NCBI RefSeq assembly: GCF_014284125.1
Contig: NZ_JACOFX010000005.1
Coordinates: 248,001 to 312,000, forward strand
From: Undibacterium umbellatum
GTDB lineage: Bacteria; Pseudomonadota; Gammaproteobacteria; Burkholderiales; Burkholderiaceae_D
Length of the DNA stretch: 64,000 nucleotides
Direction of reading: 5' to 3'
Shown: positions 8,764-17,580 of the stretch, piece by piece
Layout of the letters: each line of letters starts with the position of its first letter
How positions within the stretch are numbered: position 1 is the first letter of the stretch
Translations under genes and position numbers: made by a program
The notes under the pieces: model-generated
Database searches by the model: none
Seen by the model: the letters and a program-made list of their open reading frames with translations, nothing else
What the model was told of the DNA's origin: nothing

Positions 8764-9666
8764 TTAATTTGCAAATCTTGTTTCTGCTACGCCTTCCACT
8801 CCTGGTCGGACGAGTACCAGGCTACCTGCCCACTGATCATGTTCTGCCTTGCCAGCTCCTATGGAGCTAACGAGCAGGGTGCTCATATCCGGGCCGCCAA
8901 AGGTACACATGGCGGGTTTGTTCATGGGCAGTGCAATAGTTCTGTCGAGTTTGCCGGCTGGTGTAAAGCGTAACAGACAGGCGCCATCATTACCGCATAT
9001 CCAGTAGCAGCCATCGACGTCCATGGCAGCACCATCAGGACGTCCAGCCATGGGTTTCATGTCAACGAAGACGCGCCTGTGATGCGGCATGCCTTCCGCC
9101 ACGTCATAGTCAAACGCCCAGATAGTCTGGCTGGCAGGGTGAGAGTCTGATAAATACATGGTCTTGCCATCGGGCGACCATGCCAGGCCATTCTGGGTCA
9201 ATAGGTTGTTGATCACAGGTGCAGACAAGCCCAGATCCGGGGTATAGCGATAAAGATTGCCAATCGCTTTGGCTGCAGCCATGTCCATAAACATGGTGCC
9301 GCTCCAGAAACGCCCTTGGCGGTCGCAACGACCGTCATTAAAGCGCATGCCAGTTCCCGATTCTGCCAGTTCGGCGGGTGTAGCCAAGCGGCTTTGCAAT
9401 GCACGTGGACCTTCGCCCAGATGCAGGTTGAAAATGCCACTTTCCATTCCTGCGATAAAATCACCATCCTGTTTCAGGGCAATGCATGCCACCATTTCTG
9501 TCGTTAGCCAGGATGTCAAGTGACCATTCCTGGCGTTCAGTTTCCATATGGTTTTTGCCGGTATATCGACCCAATACCAGGCAGACTGTTCAGCATGCCA
9601 TAAGGGACTTTCACCCACGATGCAATTCACAGCCGGTATTGATTCTATGTGAGAAAATTGAGTCAT
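8764..9666 (-). CDS. SMP-30/gluconolactonase family lactonase
   Basis: A 300-residue six-bladed propeller of the SMP-30/regucalcin/gluconolactonase family. It starts with the family's GESPLW segment (metal-binding Glu19), has the RFNDGRCD stretch and a LAWSPDGKTMYLSDS motif containing the expected Asn and Asp metal ligands. These enzymes hydrolyse aldonolactones. Because it is the last gene of a minus-strand run with an ExuT-type transporter and the 2-oxoglutarate-forming enzymes, the likely substrate is galactaro- or glucaro-lactone made by uronate dehydrogenase; that assignment is inferred from context. Other sugar lactones cannot be excluded. Confidence 0.85.
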   Translation of the reverse strand: MTQFSHIESIPAVNCIVGESPLWHAEQSAWYWVDIPAKTIWKLNARNGHLTSWLTTEMVACIALKQDGDFIAGMESGIFNLHLGEGPRALQSRLATPAELAESGTGMRFNDGRCDRQGRFWSGTMFMDMAAAKAIGNLYRYTPDLGLSAPVINNLLTQNGLAWSPDGKTMYLSDSHPASQTIWAFDYDVAEGMPHHRRVFVDMKPMAGRPDGAAMDVDGCYWICGNDGACLLRFTPAGKLDRTIALPMNKPAMCTFGGPDMSTLLVSSIGAGKAEHDQWAGSLVLVRPGVEGVAETRFAN

Positions 9667-9693
9667 GTTGCGATTAAATAAGCTTTAATAAAT

Positions 9694-11061
9694 TTACAGA
9701 TCAGTAATTTCTTTATGGGTGGGTACCAGGGTTTTCATCATGCCCCAGGCCAGTAAATAAGCCACTGCACAGAAAGTAAACATGATGGTATATCCAGTCT
9801 GGATCTGACCAAGCTGACCGTAGTAATCAAACAACCAGCCACCTACTTTGGACACCAGGACTCCACCCAGTCCACCGGCCATGCCGCCTATGCCCACGAT
9901 GGATGCGACCGATTTTTTCGGGAACATATCCGAAACAGTTGTGAACAGATTCGCTGACCAGGCCTGGTGAGCAGAAGTGCCTACACCGATCAGCAATACT
10001 GGTACCCAAAAACCGAGGTAGCCAAATGGCTGCGCCAGCAAAACGACAAGCGGAAACAGAGCAATGACCAGCATGGCCTTCATGCGGCCATTGTAAGCAC
10101 TGTCTCCTTTACGCATGAAGTAGCTTGGGAACCAGCCACCGCCGATGCTGCCTATCATGGTCATGCTGTACAAGATAGCCAGTGGCAGTACGATGTCGGT
10201 CTTTTGCATCTTATATTGCGCTTCCAGATATTTTGGCAACCAGAACAGGAAAAACCACCATACTCCATCGGTCATGAATTTTCCAGCGACAAAGGCCCAT
10301 GTTTGCTTGTAAGACAGCAGTTTAAACCAGGATATTTTTTGTGCAGGCTGAGTACTATTTTCTTCAATGACTTGGGTGTCGCCGCTATTGATATAAGCGA
10401 GCTCTGCAGCAGACAGGTATTTTTGCTTTTCTGGCTTTTCATAAAATAACTGCCAGAATATCATCCATAAAAAGCCTATTGCGCCGATGATGATGAACGC
10501 TGCCTGCCAGCCCCATAACTCAGCGATCAGCGGTACTGTCAACGGTGCCAGAATTGCACCTATATTGGCCCCGGAATTGAATATGCCGGTAGCTAAAGAG
10601 CGTTCATGTTTAGGGAAATATTCAGCAGTCGCCTTGATCGCTGCGGGGAAATTACCTGCCTCACCGAAAGCCAGCACAGCCCTGGATATCATGAAACCCG
10701 CCACGGATACGGGGATGACGGCCAGGCCGAGAGCGGTGAACAATGATGCCAGTCCTTCTCCCCAAAGTATGGAGTAGGCATGCATGATGGCACCGAAAGA
10801 CCAGACGGCAATCGCCAGAAAATAGGCTTGCTTGGTGCCTATCTTGTCGATAAGACGACCTGCAAACAGCATGGAGATCGCATACACGAATTGAAAGGCT
10901 GCGGTGATATTGGCGTAGTCGGTATTGGTCCAGCCAAATTCTTTGGACAGATCGGGAGCCAGCAGGCTTAGTACCTGTCTGTCGAGGTAGTTAACGGTGG
11001 TTGCGAAAAATAGCAGTGCACAAATCGTCCACCGGTATTTTCCTATAGATTGTTGGCTCAT
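9694..11061 (-). CDS. exuT: MFS hexuronate transporter of the ACS family (ExuT-like)
   Basis: A 455-residue, 12-helix major facilitator. The first helix carries NYLDRQVLS, which is characteristic of the anion:cation symporter group containing ExuT and GudP. It should import galacturonate or glucuronate with protons across the inner membrane. The frame is open back to 11142, but the ATG at 11061 has a GGAG eight bases upstream and begins MSQQSIGKYRW just before helix 1, so I take that start. It lies 27 bp before the lactonase gene, in the same operon. Uptake of aldarate or galactonate is the main alternative. Confidence 0.86.
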   Translation of the reverse strand: MSQQSIGKYRWTICALLFFATTVNYLDRQVLSLLAPDLSKEFGWTNTDYANITAAFQFVYAISMLFAGRLIDKIGTKQAYFLAIAVWSFGAIMHAYSILWGEGLASLFTALGLAVIPVSVAGFMISRAVLAFGEAGNFPAAIKATAEYFPKHERSLATGIFNSGANIGAILAPLTVPLIAELWGWQAAFIIIGAIGFLWMIFWQLFYEKPEKQKYLSAAELAYINSGDTQVIEENSTQPAQKISWFKLLSYKQTWAFVAGKFMTDGVWWFFLFWLPKYLEAQYKMQKTDIVLPLAILYSMTMIGSIGGGWFPSYFMRKGDSAYNGRMKAMLVIALFPLVVLLAQPFGYLGFWVPVLLIGVGTSAHQAWSANLFTTVSDMFPKKSVASIVGIGGMAGGLGGVLVSKVGGWLFDYYGQLGQIQTGYTIMFTFCAVAYLLAWGMMKTLVPTHKEITDL

Positions 11062-11161
11062 ACGAGCGTCTCCATTTTTGTAATTTGTTTGGTCATGCGA
11101 CACATCTATGTGTGTTTTTTGCATGAGTTTGGCTTGTATCACAAGCGGGTCATTCAGATGC

Positions 11162-12742
11162 TTACGATGCCAGCGTCAATTTGCCATCCATCATACGTGC
11201 GACTTGCAGTGGATTGTTATCTTGCAGCGCTGCTGGCAACAATTCTGCCGGAAAACCTTGGTAACAAACTGGCCGCAAGAAGCGCTCTATGGCTGCTGCG
11301 CCAACTGAAGTGCTGCGGCTATCTGAGGTCGCCGGGAATGGGCCGCCATGTACCATGGCATGGGCCACTTCCACTCCGGTCGGAAAGCCATTGAATAAGA
11401 TGCGCCCGGCTTTCTTTTCCAGCACTGGCAACAACTTCCTGGCATGTGCATGATCATCGGTTGTGGCATGCACGGTTGCTGTTAACTGACCTTCCAGCGA
11501 CGAAGCAACTGCGACGACTTCTTCAAAATCCTTGCACAAAATAGCGATCGAAGAGGGACCAAAAATTTCTTCCTGCAATGCTGGCGTGCTCAGGAAAGTA
11601 GCGCCAGAACAAACCGACAATACCGCCTGTGCCGCACATGCTGATTCTGCTTGCTGGCCTTTGGCGACCAGTTGCAACTGACTGATGTCGGCCAGGTGAG
11701 CCGTGCCTTTGACATAGGCTTGATGTATGCCCGGTGTCAGCATGGTCGCCGCATGTTTATCCTCAAGCGCCCTGGCTGCATCAGATAAAAACTGTCGCGC
11801 TGCTTCACTTTCTATGGCAATGACCAAGCCTGGATTGGTGCAGAACTGGCCAGCACCCAGAGTCAATGAATCGACAAAATTTTTCGCCAGTGTCGTAGTC
11901 TGTGATGTCAAAGCCTGATTCAATAAAAATACCGGATTGATGCTGCTCATCTCTGCATAGACCGGGATAGGCTCTTTCCTCTGGCCAGAGGCTGTTACCA
12001 GGGCCAAGCCACCGGAACGAGAACCTGTGAAACCCACAGCCTTGATTGCTGCGTGGGCAACCAGTTGCTGACCTACTTTGCTGCCTGCACCTACCAGCAT
12101 GGAGAATACACCTTCATGCAATGCGCAATCTGCCACTGCTCTTTGTATGACCCGGCCTACCAGTTCAGAAGTGCCAAGATGGGCATTATGCGCCTTGACG
12201 ATGACAGGACAGCCCGCAGCCAGTGCAGAGGCAGTATCACCACCAGCGACCGAAAACGCCAGGGGGAAATTGCTGGCGCCGAATACAGCAACCGGTCCCA
12301 AGGCGATTTTTTGCAAACGAAGGTCAGGGCGCGGTGGTGCACGTTCAGGCAATGCGCTATCTATGGTCGCATCCAGCCAGTGACCATCGCGCACTACATT
12401 GGCAAACAGGCGTAATTGATTGACGGTGCGGCCACGTTCGCCTTCGAGGCGGGCGACGGGCAAGCCGGTTTCCTGCGCCGCGCGTTCTATCAGAACAGGT
12501 CCCAAGTCCATGATGCCGGTGGCGATGGTTTCCAGAAAGCGTGCTCTTTGCTCCAGACCGGTGGTGCGATAACTATCGAAAGCTTGTTCTGCCAGCAGGC
12601 AAGCCTGCTCAACTTCATCTGTGGTGGCGAAGCCAAAAACAGGTTCGATTTCTTGATTGGTGGATGGGTCTATGGCTTTGGCATTGCCCGCCAGACCAAA
12701 TACGACTTTTTTACCGATCAGCATTTGCCCGGTGATTTGCAT
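11162..12742 (-). CDS. 2,5-dioxovalerate (alpha-ketoglutarate semialdehyde) dehydrogenase
   Basis: A 526-residue aldehyde dehydrogenase of the longer KGSADH type. Visible motifs are FGASNFP (Asn158), the nucleotide-binding FTGSRSGG (~238-245), the general base Glu264 in AEMSS, and the catalytic Cys301 in GAGQFCTNPG. It oxidises 2-oxoglutarate semialdehyde to 2-oxoglutarate with NAD(P), the last step of the oxidative uronate/aldarate route. It follows the dehydratase gene by 24 bp, exactly where that product is made. Length and motifs fit the family with no defects. Confidence 0.92.
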   Translation of the reverse strand: MQITGQMLIGKKVVFGLAGNAKAIDPSTNQEIEPVFGFATTDEVEQACLLAEQAFDSYRTTGLEQRARFLETIATGIMDLGPVLIERAAQETGLPVARLEGERGRTVNQLRLFANVVRDGHWLDATIDSALPERAPPRPDLRLQKIALGPVAVFGASNFPLAFSVAGGDTASALAAGCPVIVKAHNAHLGTSELVGRVIQRAVADCALHEGVFSMLVGAGSKVGQQLVAHAAIKAVGFTGSRSGGLALVTASGQRKEPIPVYAEMSSINPVFLLNQALTSQTTTLAKNFVDSLTLGAGQFCTNPGLVIAIESEAARQFLSDAARALEDKHAATMLTPGIHQAYVKGTAHLADISQLQLVAKGQQAESACAAQAVLSVCSGATFLSTPALQEEIFGPSSIAILCKDFEEVVAVASSLEGQLTATVHATTDDHAHARKLLPVLEKKAGRILFNGFPTGVEVAHAMVHGGPFPATSDSRSTSVGAAAIERFLRPVCYQGFPAELLPAALQDNNPLQVARMMDGKLTLAS

Positions 12743-12766
12743 ACAGTACTCCTTCTACTTCTGAAT

Positions 12767-13678
12767 TTATTGTGGGCCTTGTGCCAGGATTAGTTTTTGC
12801 AGCATGGCATCTTCTTCCTCCGTCAGGTCAGTCAGTGGTGCTCGCACTGGGCCTGCGCTATGGCCAACCAGGCGCGCGCCCGCTTTGACGATGCTGACGG
12901 CATAACCAGCTTTGCGGTTGCGGATTTCCAGATAAGGCAGGAAGAACTGATCGAGCAGGCGATTTGTTGTAGCATGGTCATCAGCAGCAATGGCATGGTA
13001 AAAATCCATCGCCAGTTTGGGCATGAAATTGAACACGGCAGAAGAATACACTGGTGTGCCCAAAGCCTTGTAGGCAGCGGCGTACACTTCAGCGGTAGGC
13101 AAGCCACCCAGATAACTGAAGCGATCTCCCATACGGCGCCAAATCGATACCATCAATTCGATATCGCCTATGCCGTCCTTGAATCCGATGAGGTTGGGGC
13201 AGCGTGCGGCCAGTTTTTCCAGTGAGTCAGCGGTAAGTCGACAATTGCCTCGGTTATACACAACCACACCAAATTTTACCGAAGCGCAGACTTCTTCGAC
13301 ATGACGGATCAGGCCATCCTGGCTGGCTTCAGTCAGGTAATGTGGCAATAACAAGATACCATGTGCGCCCAGACGTTCTGCTTCCTGTGCATAGGCTATC
13401 GCCTGACGAGTAGGGCCACCGGCACCAGCCAGGATAGGTACTTTGCCACGGCAAGTGTCTACCGCAGTCTTGATGATGTCGGAATATTCATTGCCTGTCA
13501 GCGAGAAAAATTCACCCGTGCCACCCGCCGCAAACAGGGCACTTGCACCGTAGGGCGCTAGCCACTCAAGGCGCTCAGCATACGTCCTGGCATTGAAGTC
13601 ACCAGCCGCATCAAAGTCAGTCAAGGGAAAGGACAGCAAGCCAGAGGACAGGATTTGTTTCAGTTCTTGAGGATGCAT
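12767..13678 (-). CDS. kdgD: 5-dehydro-4-deoxyglucarate dehydratase (KdgD)
   Basis: A 303-residue TIM-barrel of the DHDPS/NAL family. It has GTGEFF (53-58), the conserved Tyr141 in VVYNR and the Schiff-base Lys167 in GFKDG. KdgD dehydrates and decarboxylates 5-keto-4-deoxy-glucarate to 2-oxoglutarate semialdehyde, the substrate of the next gene. It is the first structural gene of the minus-strand operon; a palindromic operator candidate lies 86-109 bp upstream of its start. Confidence 0.92.
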   Translation of the reverse strand: MHPQELKQILSSGLLSFPLTDFDAAGDFNARTYAERLEWLAPYGASALFAAGGTGEFFSLTGNEYSDIIKTAVDTCRGKVPILAGAGGPTRQAIAYAQEAERLGAHGILLLPHYLTEASQDGLIRHVEEVCASVKFGVVVYNRGNCRLTADSLEKLAARCPNLIGFKDGIGDIELMVSIWRRMGDRFSYLGGLPTAEVYAAAYKALGTPVYSSAVFNFMPKLAMDFYHAIAADDHATTNRLLDQFFLPYLEIRNRKAGYAVSIVKAGARLVGHSAGPVRAPLTDLTEEEDAMLQKLILAQGPQ

Positions 13679-13763
13679 GGTGGCTCCGGAAATGGCAACC
13701 TGGACAAGTTCATGGCCAGGTTTGATGGTTTTAAAAAGTGAGTGTTTGCGTCAACGCTAAATC

Positions 13764-13787
13764 AAGTCATACGTCATCGTACAACTT
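13764..13787. promoter_or_regulatory. candidate GntR/FadR-type operator upstream of kdgD
   Basis: A 24-bp imperfect palindrome: AAGTCATACG, a TCAT spacer, then CGTACAACTT, with 8 of 10 pairs matching. Each arm holds a GTNNNAC core (GTCATAC at 13766-13772, GTACAAC at 13779-13785), the pattern known for FadR-subfamily regulators. The same GTCATAC core recurs upstream of the gntR gene at 14865-14871. Confidence 0.5.
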
Positions 13788-13993
13788 AAAATAAGAGATC
13801 GCAAGAAAACTTTCCCAAAATGTGAAAATGCTGTGCTTTGGCAGGGGGGGGCGATCCAGGTATGACCCAGGCTTGGCCCTGTTCACTTCGGTTCGGGCTG
13901 GAGTATGTATGGAATCAGTCTGTCCTCTCTCATGGAACGGGTCTGATCTCAGCCCGGGACAGTTTTGCGGCAGGTGTGGCTAGTTTGAGACGG

Positions 13994-14015
13994 GCTAGAA
14001 ACAAGCTAGAAACAA
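13994..14015. repeat. two 11-bp tandem repeats in the kdgD-gntR gap
   Basis: The unit GCTAGAAACAA occurs twice in tandem, followed by GCTT. The rest of the 368-bp gap (13679-14046) holds the operator candidate at 13764, a run of G near 13845, and no credible gene. Confidence 0.6.
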
Positions 14016-14046
14016 GCTTGAGGGAACTGCTTGAACCATGCCAGGA

Positions 14047-14805
14047 TCATTCTGGTGTTGCCTCTATACGTTGTTGCGCCTGGCGCAATCTTTCGCGGCT
14101 GTTGCTAAGGTGGGTACGCATGGCGGCCCGGGCTGCTTCCTGGTCTTTGCGCAGGATGGCGAGGTAGATATCTTCATGCTCACGGTTGACTCTCTCCAGG
14201 TAATTGGTATTGCTGCTGCCATCCAGGGCCAGCATGGCAGACTTCAATCTGGCGCGCGGGATGATGGTCGTACCTAGATTGCTAAGAATATCCACAAAAT
14301 AACGGTTGCCGGTAGACTGCGCGATCAGGAGATGGAAGCGCACGTCGGCATTCACCGAGGCATTTTCTTCCGTTTTGTTGCTGAGGATATCCTCCAGTGC
14401 CTTGCCCAGCGCTGCCGCCTGCTCTTCGGTTCGGCGCGAAGCTGCCAGCCAGGCAGCTTCGGTTTCCAGGCTGATCCTGAGTTCCAGTATATCGAGTACA
14501 TCCCTGACGGTGACGATGGCTTCGCGCAACATGCCAGTTGGGGTCTGGCTCGGTTCGAGTATGAAAGTACCTATGCCATGGCGGGTTTGAACAAGCCCGG
14601 CAGCTTGCAGATGCGAGATAGCCTCCCGCACCACGGTGCGGCTGACATCATACAAGGCCATGATGGCCGATTCGGTAGGGAGCTTGTCACCTGGCTTCAG
14701 CGCACCACTCTTGACATTATTACTAATATTTTCAACGACCTCTTGGGACAGGCTTTTATGCCGTCTTTTGGTGGGGGGGGTGTTGGCGTAGTCTGGAATG
14801 TCCAT
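14047..14805 (-). CDS. GntR family (FadR subfamily) transcriptional regulator of the galacturonate operon
   Basis: A 252-residue regulator. The N-terminal winged helix (about 15-80) has the GntR pattern LKPGDKLPTES ... VSRTVVREAISHLQAAGLVQTRHGIGT (shown in two parts), and the C-terminal part is an alpha-helical FCD ligand domain. It lies just upstream of the kdgD operon on the same strand, so it probably controls kdgD, the aldehyde dehydrogenase, the transporter and lactonase, releasing DNA when an uronate or aldarate is bound. A GTCATAC site 58-68 bp upstream of its own start suggests autoregulation. The ligand is not visible from sequence. Confidence 0.88.
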   Translation of the reverse strand: MDIPDYANTPPTKRRHKSLSQEVVENISNNVKSGALKPGDKLPTESAIMALYDVSRTVVREAISHLQAAGLVQTRHGIGTFILEPSQTPTGMLREAIVTVRDVLDILELRISLETEAAWLAASRRTEEQAAALGKALEDILSNKTEENASVNADVRFHLLIAQSTGNRYFVDILSNLGTTIIPRARLKSAMLALDGSSNTNYLERVNREHEDIYLAILRKDQEAARAAMRTHLSNSRERLRQAQQRIEATPE

Positions 14806-14862
14806 GTTGTGGCTGTTTGCATGAGGGATTGGGGGAATTTTAACTCAAAACAAGTTAAATAG

Positions 14863-14873
14863 ATGTATGACAA
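14863..14873. promoter_or_regulatory. candidate autoregulatory operator of gntR
   Basis: On the minus strand the site reads TTGTCATACAT, close to the FadR-family pattern TNGTNNNACNA, and shares GTCATAC with the site upstream of kdgD. A second ATGACA follows ten bases later on the plus strand, one helical turn away. Confidence 0.4.
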
Positions 14874-14918
14874 CCTATGACATATTCTGGAAATTTATAA
14901 AAATTACCCGCCCTAACT

Positions 14919-16244
14919 TTATTGCGCAATCACATCGGCCACCAGTTCGCTTTTCAGGATCAGGCTGGATTGCCTGCCGTTCCCTAGCAAGAAGACACCA
15001 CGGCCATTTGAGTAAATGATGCTGCCATCAGTACGCATGTCATAGGCGACTACATTGGTGGCCAGGACAGTTTCAAGGCCCTGACGGTTGCGGCTTACCA
15101 ATTGCCATGAGGCTGGCACCAGCGACGGCACACCATTGACCATGTTCTCTTTTCGCAAGGCTTTTTCTGCATCGATACGTTTGCCTTTCAATATGATTTC
15201 CTTGAGGTCGGCATTCAAGGTCGGCCCAGACGCACTGGTCAAAGGCTTGCGGCTATACATCATGGAGAAAAAATTCAGGTAGTGAAACAGCGCACGCAAT
15301 AAACGAAATGGGAAGAGCAGGACATCCAGCAGGGCATTACTGGTTTCATACTTGGGTGCTTCATACGGGCGACGTATGAAATGCAGGTTGCCTTGTTGGC
15401 ATACCCTTGGATGCAGGTAATCATAAGCCGGGTCATCCAGTACAGGCGAAACCGAGCCAGTCTTCATATCCAGCATTTGTATGCTGGCATTCCCAAAGGC
15501 CAGGGCGACACCGCTTTGATTGCGGGCGATACCTGTGGATTGATACAGCACCTGTTTCTCTGCATCGGGTATCCAGCAGGGGCTGGTATCGAGAGTATCT
15601 CCACCGGTCAGTTCACGGTAATCATCACCTTCACGATTAAGCATGACGAGGTTGGCGATGCCGGTTTTGTTCATGGACGATGCCAGCAATTTGCCGCTAG
15701 CCTGATCGAGGTTCATGTCTGTCAATGCTAGGTTTTGTCTGTGCAGTATGCGCCTCTCTACACCCGTTTCCAGCTCATAAGAAAACAGTCCACCCATGCC
15801 TGCATCCTGCAAAAAATACAGTATCCTTCCCTGCTCATCAAATTGCATGGCGGTCGCATTGATATGCGCGCCATCGCCATCAAACTGACGCATCGCACCG
15901 GAAGCTGAGACGCCAAAACTGGTATTTTGTTTCCAGGCATTTCGCTCCCTATGCTTCTCCATTTTATCCAGCATCTCTTGCACATAAGGGCTGTGCAACT
16001 GTTTGACTTCACCATGGGCAGCGCGATAAAACAATTTGCCTTCTGAAATAAAAGCCACGGCCATGCCTGGCGCTTCATTATCCAGCCTGCTTTGCTGGGC
16101 GGGGTCATGCGGCGCATTTGGTAGGGCAGGGGCGGATGGCCCGGACTTGTCCTTTTGCATGGCCTGGTTCACCACATAGGCCAGACCCAGTAAGACGATG
16201 ATGAGAATGAGTATATGCACAGCCGGTATCTCCTGAATTTTCAA
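14919..16244 (-). CDS. membrane-anchored protein of unknown function, possible beta-propeller
   Basis: A 441-residue protein that I cannot assign to a named family. Residues 10-27 form one hydrophobic helix (HILILIIVLLGLAYVV), and a Pro/Asp-rich linker follows. The rest has repeated strand segments such as FDEQGRILYFLQDAG and SIIYSNGRGVFLL, which resemble TolB- or WD40-like propeller blades. A hydrophobic stretch around residues 305-330 (LLDVLLFPFRLLRALF) could be a second membrane contact. It is probably a periplasm-facing anchored protein. Genes on either side are in other transcription units, so context does not help. Confidence 0.6.
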   Translation of the reverse strand: MKIQEIPAVHILILIIVLLGLAYVVNQAMQKDKSGPSAPALPNAPHDPAQQSRLDNEAPGMAVAFISEGKLFYRAAHGEVKQLHSPYVQEMLDKMEKHRERNAWKQNTSFGVSASGAMRQFDGDGAHINATAMQFDEQGRILYFLQDAGMGGLFSYELETGVERRILHRQNLALTDMNLDQASGKLLASSMNKTGIANLVMLNREGDDYRELTGGDTLDTSPCWIPDAEKQVLYQSTGIARNQSGVALAFGNASIQMLDMKTGSVSPVLDDPAYDYLHPRVCQQGNLHFIRRPYEAPKYETSNALLDVLLFPFRLLRALFHYLNFFSMMYSRKPLTSASGPTLNADLKEIILKGKRIDAEKALRKENMVNGVPSLVPASWQLVSRNRQGLETVLATNVVAYDMRTDGSIIYSNGRGVFLLGNGRQSSLILKSELVADVIAQ

Positions 16245-16548
16245 GCTTCGCAGGTCGAAGCAAATCTATAGCAATGCGCCATTATGCATTGAAGCCTGCT
16301 GGCGCATGCTAATTGTGCTGTTTCAGGATGTAAATCAGAACGTAAAAACAGCAGGTCATACTGTCGCCAGGTTTGCAGAGTGGAATCAAGGTGTCTTGCT
16401 TCGCGGGCTATTTTTCGCCTGGGCCCGTCATTGGCCACTTGGCCATACCCGATTCCAAGCTTAGCGTCAGCATATGGCTACAGTTTGAAATAGACGCTCT
16501 AGGAAAGTTGCTGCAGAATTGGAGGCATACAAAAAATACGAAGACATT
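16245..16548. other. intergenic gap between divergent genes
   Basis: About 300 bp between the divergent propeller-like gene and the DUF2804 gene. It must contain both promoters, but I see no convincing operator, hairpin or small gene. Confidence 0.4.
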
Positions 16549-17571
16549 ATGCCAGCCAATTTCCTGCCGCCTGCCCCCGCGCAAATACTGAGCCCTGACG
16601 GACAGGTAAGATTTGGCAAATATACCGGTGCGCCCGATGTCATAGACTGGTCGAGCTTGGCATTGCCCTACAGGCGCGGCAAACTGTGGCAAGCCTTGCA
16701 TCACAAGCACTGGCATTATGTGGCACTGGCTACGGATGAAATATTTTGCGGCATTGCCATTGTCGATGTAGGCTGGACCAATACTGCCTTTGCCTATGTA
16801 TTTGACAGGCAGGAAGGCAAGCTCATCGCCAGCTATTCCCAGGATGGTTTGTCGGGGCTGACAGCAAAACTGAATCAGCATCCGGCCGTCGGGGCAGCCT
16901 CCCGATTCCACTTCCTTGGCAATAAAATTCGCTTTCAGCATTTGCCTGCCAGCGAACAAATGCAAGATCAATTTCAACTGCAACTCCAATGCGGCTCTTT
17001 TAGCATTGATACCTTGCTTGATGCCAGCCAGGCTGCACCCTCCTTATTGGCGATAGGTGAAGTGCGGGGCGGTACAGTACATGCCACTGTCAAGTCAGCA
17101 GGTATGCCGTTGGCAGGGGCGGTGAGGGTGGGTAGCCGCAGCTTCAAGCTGCAGGCAGGCACAGGCAGCTATGACCATAGCAATGGTTTTCTGGCGCGAG
17201 AAACCGGCTGGCGCTGGGCTTCGGCGCATGCGCTGGATGTGGGCTTCAATTTACAGGCAGGCTATTTTGGCAGCAATGAAAACTCCCTGTGGCTGGATGG
17301 CAAGTTGATCGGCCTGGGGGCCGCACAGTTTGACTTTGATGCCAGCCAGGCCATGGCTGACTGGCACATCTACACCGATGATGGCTTGCTGGATTTATAC
17401 TTCCGACCCGAAGGTTTTCGCGCAGAAAACAAAAATCTGATTATTGCCAGCAGCCGCTATCTGCAACCCATAGGCGTATTTAGCGGCTGGGTCAGGGCCA
17501 GTTTGGATAGCCCCAGGCGGCAGATAGAAAAAATGGTCGGCGTGACCGAAGACCATTTTTCCAAATGGTAG
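16549..17571 (+). CDS. DUF2804 family protein
   Basis: A 340-residue protein with the features I associate with DUF2804: an N-terminal LPYRRGKLWQALHHKHWHYVAL region and a central YDHSNGFLARETGWRWA segment (given in part). There is no signal peptide or membrane helix, so it should be cytoplasmic. The frame is open ten codons further up to a TTG, but the ATG at 16549 is the more likely start; no strong ribosome binding site is seen for either. DUF2804 has no established biochemical role that I can cite with confidence; it has the look of a lipocalin/tocopherol-cyclase-like beta fold. Confidence 0.75.
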   Translation: MPANFLPPAPAQILSPDGQVRFGKYTGAPDVIDWSSLALPYRRGKLWQALHHKHWHYVALATDEIFCGIAIVDVGWTNTAFAYVFDRQEGKLIASYSQDGLSGLTAKLNQHPAVGAASRFHFLGNKIRFQHLPASEQMQDQFQLQLQCGSFSIDTLLDASQAAPSLLAIGEVRGGTVHATVKSAGMPLAGAVRVGSRSFKLQAGTGSYDHSNGFLARETGWRWASAHALDVGFNLQAGYFGSNENSLWLDGKLIGLGAAQFDFDASQAMADWHIYTDDGLLDLYFRPEGFRAENKNLIIASSRYLQPIGVFSGWVRASLDSPRRQIEKMVGVTEDHFSKW

Positions 17572-17580
17572 GTAAAATTC

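Noticed and set aside
11062..11142. Longer start for the ExuT-like transporter
   Set aside because: The added 27 residues are polar, have no ribosome site, and precede the usual start next to helix 1.
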